Positions 18,274 through 25,212 of a stretch of DNA of 64,000 bases are shown here, piece by piece; positions within the stretch are counted from its first letter, which is position 1; each line of letters begins with the position of its first letter. Source of the DNA: Comamonadaceae bacterium OS-4 (GTDB lineage Bacteria > Pseudomonadota > Gammaproteobacteria > Burkholderiales > Burkholderiaceae_C); contig AP026970.1 in assembly GCA_027924025.1 (NCBI GenBank), positions 2,812,501 to 2,876,500 on the forward strand. The letters run 5' to 3'. The position numbers and the translations under genes were made by a program. The notes beneath the pieces were generated by a model. It did not search any database. It was not told the origin of the DNA and saw nothing but the letters and a program-made list of their open reading frames with translations.

Positions 18274-18912
18274 TTAAGCTTGTTGTACTTTGCGACGCTT
18301 GGCAACTGCACCCAACAAGCCAAGGCCTGCCAACAACATGGCATAGGTCTCTGGTTCGGGGACAGGAGCAGCAGTCAGCTGGAACATCTGGTCTCCGACT
18401 CCCGCCATGTGCGAATAAGCCGATCCAGAAAACTGAGCCATCTTCCCATCCTGTGGCATTTGAACGCTGGCTTGCGCAGCTTCAAAACCGTTACCAGAAA
18501 GGCCCACCCAGTAAGTCGCGTTCGCGGCAAAGAGCTGTGGGGCAAAGCTGAAGGTCGCCACTTTGATGCGGGCGTTGTTCGTGGTACCAAAAGAAGTAAA
18601 CCCCAAGTCGGACTGGAACAGGACACTTCCAGGAGTACCCGAGTTATCCGACAAGATTTTGAGGTGGAACGCATACGCGCTGGTTTTCGACGACAAGTCA
18701 AAATCTGTAAAGTAGTTCAACCCGTCCACGAAGGTATCGTTCGTGAAACGAACGCTGTCCGCAAAATTTTGACCACTCGTGTAGTTCACCCAAGATCCGG
18801 CAAACACTCCGGTAGTTGGCCCCTGATCCCACACCACTGTCTGAGCGCCCGCTGACACTACAACAGTGGATAAGGCTAATGAGAAAAATACGGACTTCAA
18901 CAATGTCTTCAT
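18274..18912 (-). CDS. PEP-CTERM sorting-signal protein 1, exported
   Basis: A 212-residue secreted protein starting at ATG 18912, preceded by a GGGGAG ribosome site. An N-terminal signal peptide (MKTLLKSVFFSLALSTVVVS) leads to a Ser/Thr/Gly-rich body. The C-terminus is a textbook PEP-CTERM signal: VPEPETYAMLLAGLGLLGAV followed by AKRRKVQQA, that is the PEP motif, a membrane helix and a basic tail. Such proteins are processed by an exosortase and linked to exopolysaccharide or the cell surface; no exosortase is in this window. A second protein with a very similar C-terminus lies 0.7 kb away. Its GC content is visibly lower than the neighbouring operons. Confidence 0.88.
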   Translation of the reverse strand: MKTLLKSVFFSLALSTVVVSAGAQTVVWDQGPTTGVFAGSWVNYTSGQNFADSVRFTNDTFVDGLNYFTDFDLSSKTSAYAFHLKILSDNSGTPGSVLFQSDLGFTSFGTTNNARIKVATFSFAPQLFAANATYWVGLSGNGFEAAQASVQMPQDGKMAQFSGSAYSHMAGVGDQMFQLTAAPVPEPETYAMLLAGLGLLGAVAKRRKVQQA

Positions 18913-19132
18913 ACCACTCCCCGGATCTATTTTAAAAATGCCAAACTGAACGACTGTATTTAGATCACGCAAAAAGTGATCACCGTAAACCATGCACTCT
19001 CATTGTGAAGCCTTCAACAGGCTAGTCCTATAGTCCAAATGGACTGTTCCGAAGATCATTGAAGACGCGCAAGGACTCAGCCCACCTCCGAAGAAGCTCT
19101 GGGCAATCAATACCAACAGGCAAACCGCCCGG

Positions 19133-19247
19133 GTCTGAAAGGGGCATAGGGGTCTCTGTTTCGCCGCATTGGGAGAGTACCCCCACGTTTTTTAGCCGAT
19201 ACCCCCGCTTGGCCCCCCGCTTGGCCCCCCGCTTGGCCCCCCGTTTG
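19133..19247 (-). other. Vestigial integrase 5' end and arm-type sites of an older tandem element
   Basis: On the minus strand, ATG 19147 opens MPLSD, close to the MPLTD start of the intact integrase at 25011, then diverges at once. TACCCCC sites follow at 19178 and 19200, then a 12-bp series. In the intact copy the sites begin at 25043, 25065 and 25077. Distance from ATG to first site is 31 versus 32 nt, the next spacing is 22 nt in both, and the 12-nt step recurs. I take this as the scar of a second integrase promoter region. Confidence 0.5.
19200..19247 (+). repeat. Four 12-bp tandem units of CCCCCCGCTTGG type
   Basis: Units begin at 19200, 19212, 19224 and 19236. The first begins TACCCCCGCTTG, the middle two are identical (GCCCCCCGCTTG), and the last carries one change (GTTTG). 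The 12-bp step equals that between integrase arm-type sites at 25065/25077 and 19380/19392, so the array probably grew by slippage from such sites. Confidence 0.85.
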
Positions 19248-19260
19248 ATTTACCAAAGAA

Positions 19261-19294
19261 AAAAGCCGCTAACTGTAGGTAGTTAGCGGCTTTT
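19261..19294. terminator. Bidirectional hairpin terminator
   Basis: Perfect 14-bp arms AAAAGCCGCTAACT and AGTTAGCGGCTTTT around a 6-nt loop, flanked by further A residues on the left and T on the right. It sits between the vestigial integrase region and the putative attachment site, as a similar hairpin (25129-25164) does beside the tRNA. Confidence 0.75.
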
Positions 19295-19301
19295 ATACGT
19301 C

Positions 19302-19316
19302 GTCTTGGGGAAGGAG
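19302..19316 (+). other. Putative left attachment site (decayed copy of tRNA-Ser 3' end)
   Basis: GTCTTGGGGAAGGAG here corresponds to GTCTTGGAGGAGAAGGAG at 25195-25212, which is the 3' end of tRNA-Ser(CGA) plus its flank. Fifteen bases match if 3 nt are gapped. Position, orientation, and the hairpin next to both copies fit an integrase core site; the shortness and gap leave doubt. Confidence 0.4.
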
Positions 19317-19379
19317 TCTTTCCTATCATCCTCGCAAACCCGCATGGAATTTAGGATTTCTTAGGCATTTCTTTCAAAG

Positions 19380-19398
19380 TACCCCCTGAAATACCCCC
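19380..19398 (+). promoter_or_regulatory. Left-end integrase arm-type sites
   Basis: Two TACCCCC sequences starting at 19380 and 19392, 12 nt apart, same orientation and same step as the pair beside the integrase (25065/25077). They lie about 65 nt inside the putative left attachment site, where arm sites of a tyrosine recombinase are expected. Confidence 0.45.
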
Positions 19399-19427
19399 AA
19401 TCGGTTTTACTGACCCCTTCGCTTCGG

Positions 19428-19577
19428 TCATTCTCTTGGACTGGTGCTACCTGCGAAAACGATCAGTAAATCTTTCACCACATGTAGCGCCACTGCTACA
19501 CAAAACGCCTCATCCCGCCTCTGCTCGCCGTCAGCCAGCTTCTCTAACAGCTTGTCTTTTAGCCAAGTCAAGGCGGC
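19428..19577 (-). pseudogene. Truncated duplicate of the C-terminus of the zinc-ribbon protein gene at 20427
   Basis: Minus-strand translation reads KLLEKLADGEQRRDEAFCVA before running into an unrelated tail and a stop at 19428. The intact neighbour ends RLMDRLADCEMRRDEAFCVA. No start codon or N-terminal part exists. The fragment and the intact gene flank the second PEP-CTERM gene, so that gene appears to sit within a duplication. Confidence 0.55.
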
Positions 19578-19582
19578 AAAGA

Positions 19583-19605
19583 AAAAGGGCCCATGAGGCC
19601 CTTTT
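19583..19605 (-). terminator. Rho-independent terminator of the second PEP-CTERM gene
   Basis: Arms AAAAGGGCC (19583-19591) and GGCCCTTTT (19597-19605) around CATGA. On the minus-strand transcript the stem ends in a U-run. It follows the PEP-CTERM stop by about 20 nt. Confidence 0.8.
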
Positions 19606-19625
19606 GAAACTCAGAGTCTAGCGAC

Positions 19626-20246
19626 TTAAGCTTGCTTTGCTTTGCGACGCTTTACAGCAGCACCAATCAGACCAAAGCCAGCGAGCAACATCGCATAGGT
19701 TTCTGGCTCAGGTACGGCCGCGACATTGAACTGGAAGTTAGCCATTCCATAATCGGACTCGGTGTGGGGACCACCAAAGCTTCGGGACAAAGTGGTCCCA
19801 CTGCCGTATTGATAGCCGTTGATCGTAAAGGCACTGGTATCGTATGTAGTGCCGTAGTAGCTGTAAGAATCCGAACCAGAAACTGCTACAAGGCGGTATT
19901 TGTTTCCGCTTGTCAGATTTAGGTTGCTGATAGTCGAGTAGCGGTAGTCACCAAATAGCGAATCCGAAGAGAGAACGTTGGTTGACGCCAGCAATGTTCG
20001 AGAAGACTCCTCGAAAATACCCACTTGGATCGCACCCGATGCGAAGCCGTCTTTGCCTGAATCAAAGGCGCCAAGAGAATTAACGGTCACGTTGTCAGAG
20101 CCGACTGTGAAGATCGTGCCAAACGACCATGAACCATTGGTATAGATCGTGTTTGAGCTTGAGACAGAACGAAATGTTGATGCCTGAGCAATACCTACGC
20201 CAGCTAGAGAGAGCAGCGCAACAATAAGACTAGATGCAATTTTCAT
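19626..20246 (-). CDS. PEP-CTERM sorting-signal protein 2, exported
   Basis: A 206-residue protein starting at ATG 20246 (the frame extends upstream, but the signal peptide MKIASSLIVALLSLAGVGIA starts here). After the signal comes a Ser/Tyr/Gly-rich domain, and the C-terminus is VPEPETYAMLLAGFGLIGAA then VKRRKAKQA, a PEP-CTERM signal almost identical to that of the protein at 18274. It should be exported and processed by an exosortase encoded elsewhere. Low GC and location inside the mobile element mark it as accessory cargo. The body is only loosely similar to the first PEP-CTERM protein, so the two are not a simple recent copy. Confidence 0.85.
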   Translation of the reverse strand: MKIASSLIVALLSLAGVGIAQASTFRSVSSSNTIYTNGSWSFGTIFTVGSDNVTVNSLGAFDSGKDGFASGAIQVGIFEESSRTLLASTNVLSSDSLFGDYRYSTISNLNLTSGNKYRLVAVSGSDSYSYYGTTYDTSAFTINGYQYGSGTTLSRSFGGPHTESDYGMANFQFNVAAVPEPETYAMLLAGFGLIGAAVKRRKAKQA

Positions 20247-20426
20247 AATTGATTTCCAAAGATTGGTGTGACAGACTACTTGCCGTAGAGAACATATGTT
20301 GACAGCGCTCAATTCACAATAGTCCGATTGGCTCATCACATGTGGCACAAATGAAAACGTGTTCTGGAAAGTTGATTTCAATCCACTGAAGTTTTGCCTG
20401 TTTACATTCAATGCAATACCGAAGCT

Positions 20427-21017
20427 TCATACACTTCTTAGTAGCCGGGTAGCCGCCACACAAAACGCTTCATCCCTCCTCATCTCGCAATCTGCCAGCC
20501 GATCCATCAGCCGGTCATAGGTGCGCTGCCTCATGCCTTTAGGCCGTTGCCAGTCCTCTCCAATCTTCTCCTCTATGCGCCGCTGCTCTCGCCACGTCCG
20601 GGCCATCACGTCCTCAGACTGAGAGCTGTACGACACCCGCTGGCAATGCCGACAAGCAAAGCGCCCGGATCGCATGTAAAGCACTGCGACCTGTAGAGCA
20701 CAACGGGGGCACTGAAACCATGGCCGCGAGCCGCCAAAGTTACACGGCTTGTAGATCAGCGCCACCCGCTCACTAATGCTGCGCCGTTCCCCGTTTTGAG
20801 TCAGGCTGTACTCCAGCGTTACCGCGCTTTGTGGGGTCACGTTCACCCCAATGCTGCCCGTAGGTTCGCCGCCCCTGTTCCAGCTCCAGCTAAAAAACCT
20901 GTTTCCAGTTAACAGGCCTTTTCGTGCCCATACCCGCACGTCCACCTGTTGCAGTTGCTCGCCTTTGACGTTGTAAGCCGGTCTGCCAGCCCCTAGCCGT
21001 GATCCACCTTTTGCCAT
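20427..21017 (-). CDS. Zinc-ribbon protein of mobilizable elements, function unknown
   Basis: A 196-residue protein. ATG 21017 has a GGAG ribosome site, and a GTG four codons earlier is a weaker alternative. It opens MAKGGSRLGAGRPAYNVKG, a start common in phage and plasmid-borne proteins. Residues about 100-130 hold CPRC and CRHC separated by about 20 residues, a treble-clef or zinc-ribbon pattern. The C-terminal half is charged and helical (RTWREQRRIEEKIGEDWQRP). Next to the MobV relaxase gene, it may assist mobilization or bind DNA, but I know no assigned function. A broken copy of its C-terminus lies at 19428-19577. Confidence 0.72.
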   Translation of the reverse strand: MAKGGSRLGAGRPAYNVKGEQLQQVDVRVWARKGLLTGNRFFSWSWNRGGEPTGSIGVNVTPQSAVTLEYSLTQNGERRSISERVALIYKPCNFGGSRPWFQCPRCALQVAVLYMRSGRFACRHCQRVSYSSQSEDVMARTWREQRRIEEKIGEDWQRPKGMRQRTYDRLMDRLADCEMRRDEAFCVAATRLLRSV

Positions 21018-21092
21018 GTTTTTCTCCACAGAAAACGAAGCCTCTTGGCTAAGTCGTTGTTTCCTCGCGCGTGCGCGCGTACTGTTCGGTAT

Positions 21093-22124
21093 TTATCGCC
21101 GTGCGCCCAAGGCGTTCGCCACCCATTGCTGTGCTGCCATCTTTTGGTGAAGCTCAGGCTTTGGGGGTCTTTGGAAATATTCGCCCGTCTCTGGGTTGAA
21201 TAGCGACGGGTCTAGCTCTGACTCTTTGACACGCACAAGCTCTTGAAGCTCTGCTATCGGGTCAGGCTTTGGCGTAGTGGGTGAAGGTGCTTTTGGGGGG
21301 AACTCTACAGAGCATAGACTTCGCCCTTTTTGGGTTGATCCAAAGTCTATAGAGATCGACTCTTTGCGCTTTCCTTTGCCCTTGCTGGTGAATATCTCCG
21401 CCATCGTCCTCATGCGCTTTGCCGGGGCTGGTGCATCTACTCCCAAGGCTTGCAGGTAGGGCACTGGATCGCGTTCTATCGCATCGCGGATTGAAGCCCA
21501 CACTTTGCTTTTCAGAGCCGCATCAGCGCCTGCCCTGAGCGTTTGAAGCACGGTCTTTGCCGCTGCCTGCCTTGTCAGTCCTGAGAGCCTTGCAGGGGCT
21601 TTGTGCAGGCCATAGATTGACGCCACAGCCTCAAAGAATTTTTGCTGCATCGCCATCAGGGTTTGACGGTTGCCCATGAGTTTTCCGCCATTCATGCGCC
21701 CATCCACCAGTGGCAAGATCAACACATGGCAATGGTGTTGCGCTTCGTCCCTGTGCAGGTCAGAACTCAGCACGTTCATTGCCCCGCCAAAGTAGTCACC
21801 CGCCCATGCTGTGCAGGCCATGAAGTAATCACGCTCATTCAAACCGTGCGCCACTGGCAGGCTAAACACCAACTCCAAGCCCAGCACAGCGTCTTTGCGT
21901 AGGGTTGTGAGCCCTGCCGCTGCCATCAGGTCTTTGGCGAGCTGTGCCACAGCATCAGGGGTTAGCGGCCCCATGAGGATTTCATTCAAGTGGGAGCGTG
22001 TCGGGTCTAGAGACGATGACGCGCCCAGCTCCGCTTGAATGGTGCGCTTGTTATGGCGCGCCGCTTTGCCGATGATGCCGCTACCTGTGAGCTTTTTAAT
22101 TCTCAAGATAGCGGCCCCGCTCAT
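21093..22124 (-). CDS. MobV/Pre-family relaxase (plasmid-type mobilization protein)
   Basis: A 343-residue relaxase that would nick the transfer origin of the element and pilot its DNA into a conjugative channel supplied by another element. The metal motif HxDExxxHxH of MobV relaxases is exact: His124, Asp126, Glu127, His131 and His133 in DLHRDEAQHHCHVLIL. The N-terminal region (RTIQAELGASSSLDPTRSHL) matches the Mob_Pre domain, where the arginine and asparagine after NP are typical. The C-terminal 150 residues are charged and proline-rich. No coupling protein or type IV secretion gene is present, so the element can be mobilized but not self-transfer. The gap upstream (22125-22226) may hold the transfer origin. 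Confidence 0.85.
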   Translation of the reverse strand: MSGAAILRIKKLTGSGIIGKAARHNKRTIQAELGASSSLDPTRSHLNEILMGPLTPDAVAQLAKDLMAAAGLTTLRKDAVLGLELVFSLPVAHGLNERDYFMACTAWAGDYFGGAMNVLSSDLHRDEAQHHCHVLILPLVDGRMNGGKLMGNRQTLMAMQQKFFEAVASIYGLHKAPARLSGLTRQAAAKTVLQTLRAGADAALKSKVWASIRDAIERDPVPYLQALGVDAPAPAKRMRTMAEIFTSKGKGKRKESISIDFGSTQKGRSLCSVEFPPKAPSPTTPKPDPIAELQELVRVKESELDPSLFNPETGEYFQRPPKPELHQKMAAQQWVANALGARR

Positions 22125-22226
22125 CTAGGCCACCCTAGCTTTTTGAAAAGGCCTGTTAAGTATTGCGATGGCATGGCGCACCACACTCGCAGCACCGCCC
22201 CTTTGCAATGGGCCAGGATCGCGCCG

Positions 22227-22538
22227 TTAGTTGCTTTCATGGCTGGCCCCGCTTTCCAGAACGTACATGCCGATGTTGTGACGGTCGCCCGATTCGGTCA
22301 GGACGTTGATCCAATGCGTCTTGATCTTCTCCCCAAGGTTGCGAAGCTCTTTGATTCGTGCCGGTGGGAAGTAGATGTCTAGGTATCGCATCGCCTCAAA
22401 GGTAGAGATAGCCCAGCCGCGCTTAAACGCCTCCATGAGCCGCCTTCTTTGCGTTGCGCTATCGTTACCCTTAAACTCTGCTCGGATCGCTTCAAGGGCC
22501 GCTTTCTTCTCGGGGGAAGTGGCTTTTTCTTTTGCCAT
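22227..22538 (-). CDS. Small helix-turn-helix protein (HTH_39-like)
   Basis: A 103-residue basic protein. The C-terminal half reads as a small DNA-binding helix-turn-helix: TFEAMRYLDIYFPPARIKEL, then RNLGEKIKT and a short beta-hairpin ending YVLE. This pattern (disordered charged N-terminus, PARIxELRxLG, YxL) fits the Helix-turn-helix 39 family seen in phages and islands. It lies 12 nt after the AlpA-like gene and probably forms a regulatory pair with it. The target is unknown. Confidence 0.68.
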   Translation of the reverse strand: MAKEKATSPEKKAALEAIRAEFKGNDSATQRRRLMEAFKRGWAISTFEAMRYLDIYFPPARIKELRNLGEKIKTHWINVLTESGDRHNIGMYVLESGASHESN

Positions 22539-22550
22539 GGCGTGCCCTCC

Positions 22551-22766
22551 TTACTTCGCTGCCTGCGCTTTGAGAAAAGCGTCGATGGCATTGATGTCGA
22601 AAAGCGCAACCTTCTCCCCGGCCTTCAAAGGTTGCGGAAACCCTTGACGCGATTTAACCCACTGCCAGAGGGTTGACCTCGCGATTTGAAAATAAGCACA
22701 GGCCACCTTGGCTCGCGCATAGTGAGGCTTTTGGTCGGTGCCTTGAACCGCTGTTTTATCAACCAT
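22551..22766 (-). CDS. AlpA/excisionase-like DNA-binding protein
   Basis: A 71-residue MerR-like winged-helix protein. VACAYFQIARSTLWQWV is the recognition helix region, followed by the FPQPLKAGEKVALFDINAID wing and a terminal helix, the classic AlpA/Xis layout. In P4-like elements AlpA activates integrase expression or directs excision, and this gene lies in the same element as a P4-type integrase. The 90-nt gap upstream of it is AT-richer and should contain its promoter. Confidence 0.82.
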   Translation of the reverse strand: MVDKTAVQGTDQKPHYARAKVACAYFQIARSTLWQWVKSRQGFPQPLKAGEKVALFDINAIDAFLKAQAAK

Positions 22767-22855
22767 GAGATTTCTCCAATTGCGTCCAGCACCGTTTTGG
22801 CTGGCATGAAATGGATTGTCAAAATTGGTAAAGCGGTCGTCACTGGCTTTAAATT

Positions 22856-23692
22856 TCAGATCTTTTTTGTCAGTGGTTTGGCCTGAGATGCAAGACGCTC
22901 AACAAGCTCATCCAAGTGCTCAAGGTAATCATCCTCCCTGAGCTCAGGAGGGGGGATCGCTGGCTCGAAAGCTCGACGGTATTTAGCCATTGCTTCTCGA
23001 TAGGCGGGTTTGTGAGCAACGTGAGTTCGGTAAAAATTCCAATACGACCGATATGCCTCCCTCGCCTCTTTCGTCTCACCGATCTCCTTCTTGTGTTTTG
23101 CAACAAATCGCATTACGTGACGCTCACTCTTGTGAATTTCAGTGCTGACCGTCTCAACTGCCTCTTGATAGCTAACCCCTGAATCAACGAGCTCCCAATA
23201 TCTTTCTGCGGCATTGAGCCCAACAACATCAAGCTCCTCTTGTTTTGGACGACCCAACTTCCTCAATGGCAAGGCCCCAAAAAAAAGAGACTTTGCAACA
23301 ATGATGTTGATGAGCTTTTGCAAGGAAGAAGGCACCTTCTCCCCACGAATTACTGCGCCCAGCAGGTACTCCAGAGCTTCATACTCCGCACCGTTCTTCT
23401 GTTCGGCAACATCTCGGATTAAGCGGCGTTCAATCGGATCAACAACGACAGTGATCTTCTTTCTGGGCTTTACATCGCCGTGCTGAACTTGGAGCCATTC
23501 CAGCAGTTTGTTTTTTTCAATGGACGATATGGGGTCACTTGCTGAGGACTTACTGATTCCCGCCTCAGCTAGTTGAGATAACAGCGTTTCAGATGATTTC
23601 TCAAGTTCTTTCGCGAAGTCGCTAACCGACTGAAGCTTCCTCGCCTTAGCTAACTTTTCTAAAGCAGCCTGATATTCACTAATTTTTGACAA
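22856..23692 (-). CDS. Element-borne protein with an N-terminal IF2_N-like domain, function unknown
   Basis: A 278-residue protein of visibly lower GC than the chromosome. Residues about 20-72 (VSDFAKELEKSSETLLSQLA, then EAGISKSSASDPIS and KNKLLEWLQVQHG) follow the pattern of the IF2_N domain, the helical module at the N-terminus of bacterial translation initiation factor IF-2. Even the following PRKKITV resembles the IF-2 sequence of beta-proteobacteria. The remaining 200 residues are helical and charged, with a possible helix-turn-helix around YWELVDSGVSYQEAV. No GTPase domain is present, so it is not an IF-2. It could bind nucleic acid or ribosomes. Cargo of the mobilizable element. Confidence 0.7.
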   Translation of the reverse strand: MSKISEYQAALEKLAKARKLQSVSDFAKELEKSSETLLSQLAEAGISKSSASDPISSIEKNKLLEWLQVQHGDVKPRKKITVVVDPIERRLIRDVAEQKNGAEYEALEYLLGAVIRGEKVPSSLQKLINIIVAKSLFFGALPLRKLGRPKQEELDVVGLNAAERYWELVDSGVSYQEAVETVSTEIHKSERHVMRFVAKHKKEIGETKEAREAYRSYWNFYRTHVAHKPAYREAMAKYRRAFEPAIPPPELREDDYLEHLDELVERLASQAKPLTKKI

Positions 23693-23721
23693 TACGCCCC
23701 CCAGCGCCCCTGCAAATAGTT

Positions 23722-23775
23722 GCCAGCCCAGCCCGTCAGAGAAAACGGGGTTTCGGGGATCAGCCTAGGGCTGGC
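23722..23775 (-). terminator. Inverted repeat between the integrase and IF2_N genes
   Basis: Perfect 8-bp arms GCCAGCCC (23722-23729) and GGGCTGGC (23768-23775) separated by 38 nt, about 20 nt after the integrase stop on the minus strand. No strong U-run follows, so terminator function is tentative. Confidence 0.3.
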
Positions 23776-23796
23776 GAAAACAGTGTTGTTCTTTGT

Positions 23797-25011
23797 TTAT
23801 GCGGTCTTGCGTTTGAAGGCCACCACATTGGCTTTCGTGCAGTTTTCCAGATAGTCACCCCAGTGCTGCATCATCTTTGCGCGCTCATCCAAATAGGTGG
23901 CGTAGTTATAAGCCGCGCTCACTTGGTCGCGCTCTTGGTGTGCAAGTTGTAGCTCAATGTGGGCATGGTTAAAGCCCATCTCATGCAACACGGTTGACGC
24001 GATACCCCGGAAGCCGTGCCCCGTCATCCTGCCTTTGTAGCCCATGCGCTCTAGTGCTTTCAGGATGGTGTTGTTACTCATGGGCTTATCGTGATCGCGC
24101 TCACCGGGGAACAACAAAGCGCCATGGCCTGAAACGATGCGCAATGTCTGCAAAACCTCAATAGCTTGCGATGACAACAGGACGATGTGAGGCGTTTTCA
24201 TTTTCATGCGCGCCGCTGGTATGTCCCATCGTCCGGCCTCCAGATCGAACTCCTCCCACCGCGCACAGATCAGCTCAGACGTGCGAACAAACGTGAGTGC
24301 CATCAACTTCATGGCAAGACGGGTCACCGTGGAACCTTGGTAGGCGTCTATATGCCGCATCAGCTCTGGCAGCTCCTTAGAGTCCAGCCGCGCGTAATTC
24401 ACCTTTGCGCGAGTCGCCAACACGTCGGCAGGCTTGATGTCGGTCGCCGGGTTGCGTTTGGCTAACCCATGGGCAATGCTGTATCTGAAAACTTGCCCGG
24501 ATGTCTGCAAAGCCCGTTTGGCAATGTCCAAAGCGCCCCGGCCTGCGATGCCTTTGACCATAGCAACCAGTTCGGGGGCTTCTATGGCCGATACAGGGCG
24601 TTTTCCGATGGCAGGGAATAGATCGGCCTTCAAGCGCCTCAGCACGTCATCAGCGTGGCGTGGGCTCTTTGCGCCTCGCCATTGCTCCCACCACAACAAA
24701 GCAACGGATTGAAATGAATTGTCTGCCGCTATCTGCTTTGCCAGTTTGGTGGCTTTGCGCTCCGCCATGGGGTCTGTGCCAGCCTTGAGCACCTTGCGCG
24801 CTTCCTCCATTGAGTCCCGCGCCTCAGCCAATGAAACTTCGTCATAGGCTCCCAAGGCCATGACCTTTTCTTTCCCGTCTACCCGGTACTTCCAGCGCCA
24901 CAGCTTTGAGCCTGCCTCAGTGACCAACAGATACAACCCCTTCCCGTCACTCAATTTGATAGGCCGGGGGCCGGGTTTGGCTTTCTTGATGGCTTGGTCG
25001 GTCAGGGGCAT
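23797..25011 (-). CDS. P4-type tyrosine recombinase / integrase
   Basis: A 404-residue site-specific recombinase that integrates the element into tRNA-Ser(CGA). ATG 25011 is chosen because the family N-terminal (DUF4102) domain begins MPLTDQAIKKAKPGP, though the frame opens further upstream. A central SAM-like core-binding domain follows (about 100-200). In the catalytic domain the box II HGFRGIAST supplies His and Arg, LAHQERD the second His, and the nucleophile is a tyrosine in SAAYNYATYL near residue 380. All catalytic elements look intact. Arm-type TACCCCC sites lie directly upstream, and the gene runs away from the tRNA as usual for P4-like islands. Confidence 0.93.
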   Translation of the reverse strand: MPLTDQAIKKAKPGPRPIKLSDGKGLYLLVTEAGSKLWRWKYRVDGKEKVMALGAYDEVSLAEARDSMEEARKVLKAGTDPMAERKATKLAKQIAADNSFQSVALLWWEQWRGAKSPRHADDVLRRLKADLFPAIGKRPVSAIEAPELVAMVKGIAGRGALDIAKRALQTSGQVFRYSIAHGLAKRNPATDIKPADVLATRAKVNYARLDSKELPELMRHIDAYQGSTVTRLAMKLMALTFVRTSELICARWEEFDLEAGRWDIPAARMKMKTPHIVLLSSQAIEVLQTLRIVSGHGALLFPGERDHDKPMSNNTILKALERMGYKGRMTGHGFRGIASTVLHEMGFNHAHIELQLAHQERDQVSAAYNYATYLDERAKMMQHWGDYLENCTKANVVAFKRKTA

Positions 25012-25042
25012 GGAAGGCTCCGATTCGGCAGCTTTTGGGACA

Positions 25043-25083
25043 TACCCCCACAAACTTTCACCGATCCCCCCAAAGATACCCCC
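25043..25083 (+). promoter_or_regulatory. Integrase arm-type binding sites beside the integrase promoter
   Basis: TACCCCC at 25043 and 25077 and the variant TCCCCCC at 25065, giving steps of 22 and 12 nt. The same spacing recurs near 19178-19212, and the 12-nt step at 19380/19392. Clusters of this type upstream of P4-like integrases are usual arm sites. Confidence 0.5.
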
Positions 25084-25128
25084 AAGTTTGCGTAGCTTGC
25101 AATACCCCACACTGGACGACCGGAAACA

Positions 25129-25164
25129 AAAAAGCCCCGTGGCACAAGGGCTTACGGGGCTTTT
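25129..25164. terminator. Hairpin terminator downstream of tRNA-Ser
   Basis: Arms AAAAGCCCCGT and ACGGGGCTTTT with a 13-nt loop. On the minus strand the stem is followed by TTTTTTG, so it can end the tRNA-Ser transcript. It may also shield the integrase promoter from readthrough. Confidence 0.75.
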
Positions 25165-25194
25165 GGGGGTCTATATCGGACTGATATAAACCGA

Positions 25195-25212
25195 GTCTTG
25201 GAGGAGAAGGAG
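25195..25212 (+). other. Right attachment site within the tRNA-Ser 3' end
   Basis: GTCTTGGAGGAGAAGGAG covers the encoded CCA, discriminator base and acceptor stem of tRNA-Ser(CGA), read from the plus strand. It is the partner of the decayed copy at 19302-19316 and lies on the integrase side of the element. Confidence 0.5.

Larger units (their letters stand above)
19302..25212. mobile_element. Integrative mobilizable element of about 5.9 kb in tRNA-Ser
   Basis: Bounded on the right by the tRNA-Ser 3' end and tentatively on the left by its decayed copy. Contents in transcription order: P4-type integrase, IF2_N-like protein, AlpA-like regulator, HTH_39-like protein, MobV relaxase, zinc-ribbon protein and PEP-CTERM cargo. 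Relaxase plus integrase without a secretion system defines a mobilizable rather than conjugative element. The left boundary is the uncertain part. Confidence 0.65.

Noticed and set aside
19200-19247. CRISPR-like short tandem array
   Set aside because: Units are contiguous 12-mers with no spacers and no cas genes nearby; better explained by integrase arm-site slippage.
18274-20246. Exosortase/PEP-CTERM locus
   Set aside because: Only substrates are present; no exosortase or exopolysaccharide gene lies in the window.
22125-22226. Transfer origin for the MobV relaxase
   Set aside because: The position is right and there are short repeats (AGGCC/GGCCT, CTAG pairs), but no recognisable MobV nick-site sequence, so I did not list it as a feature.
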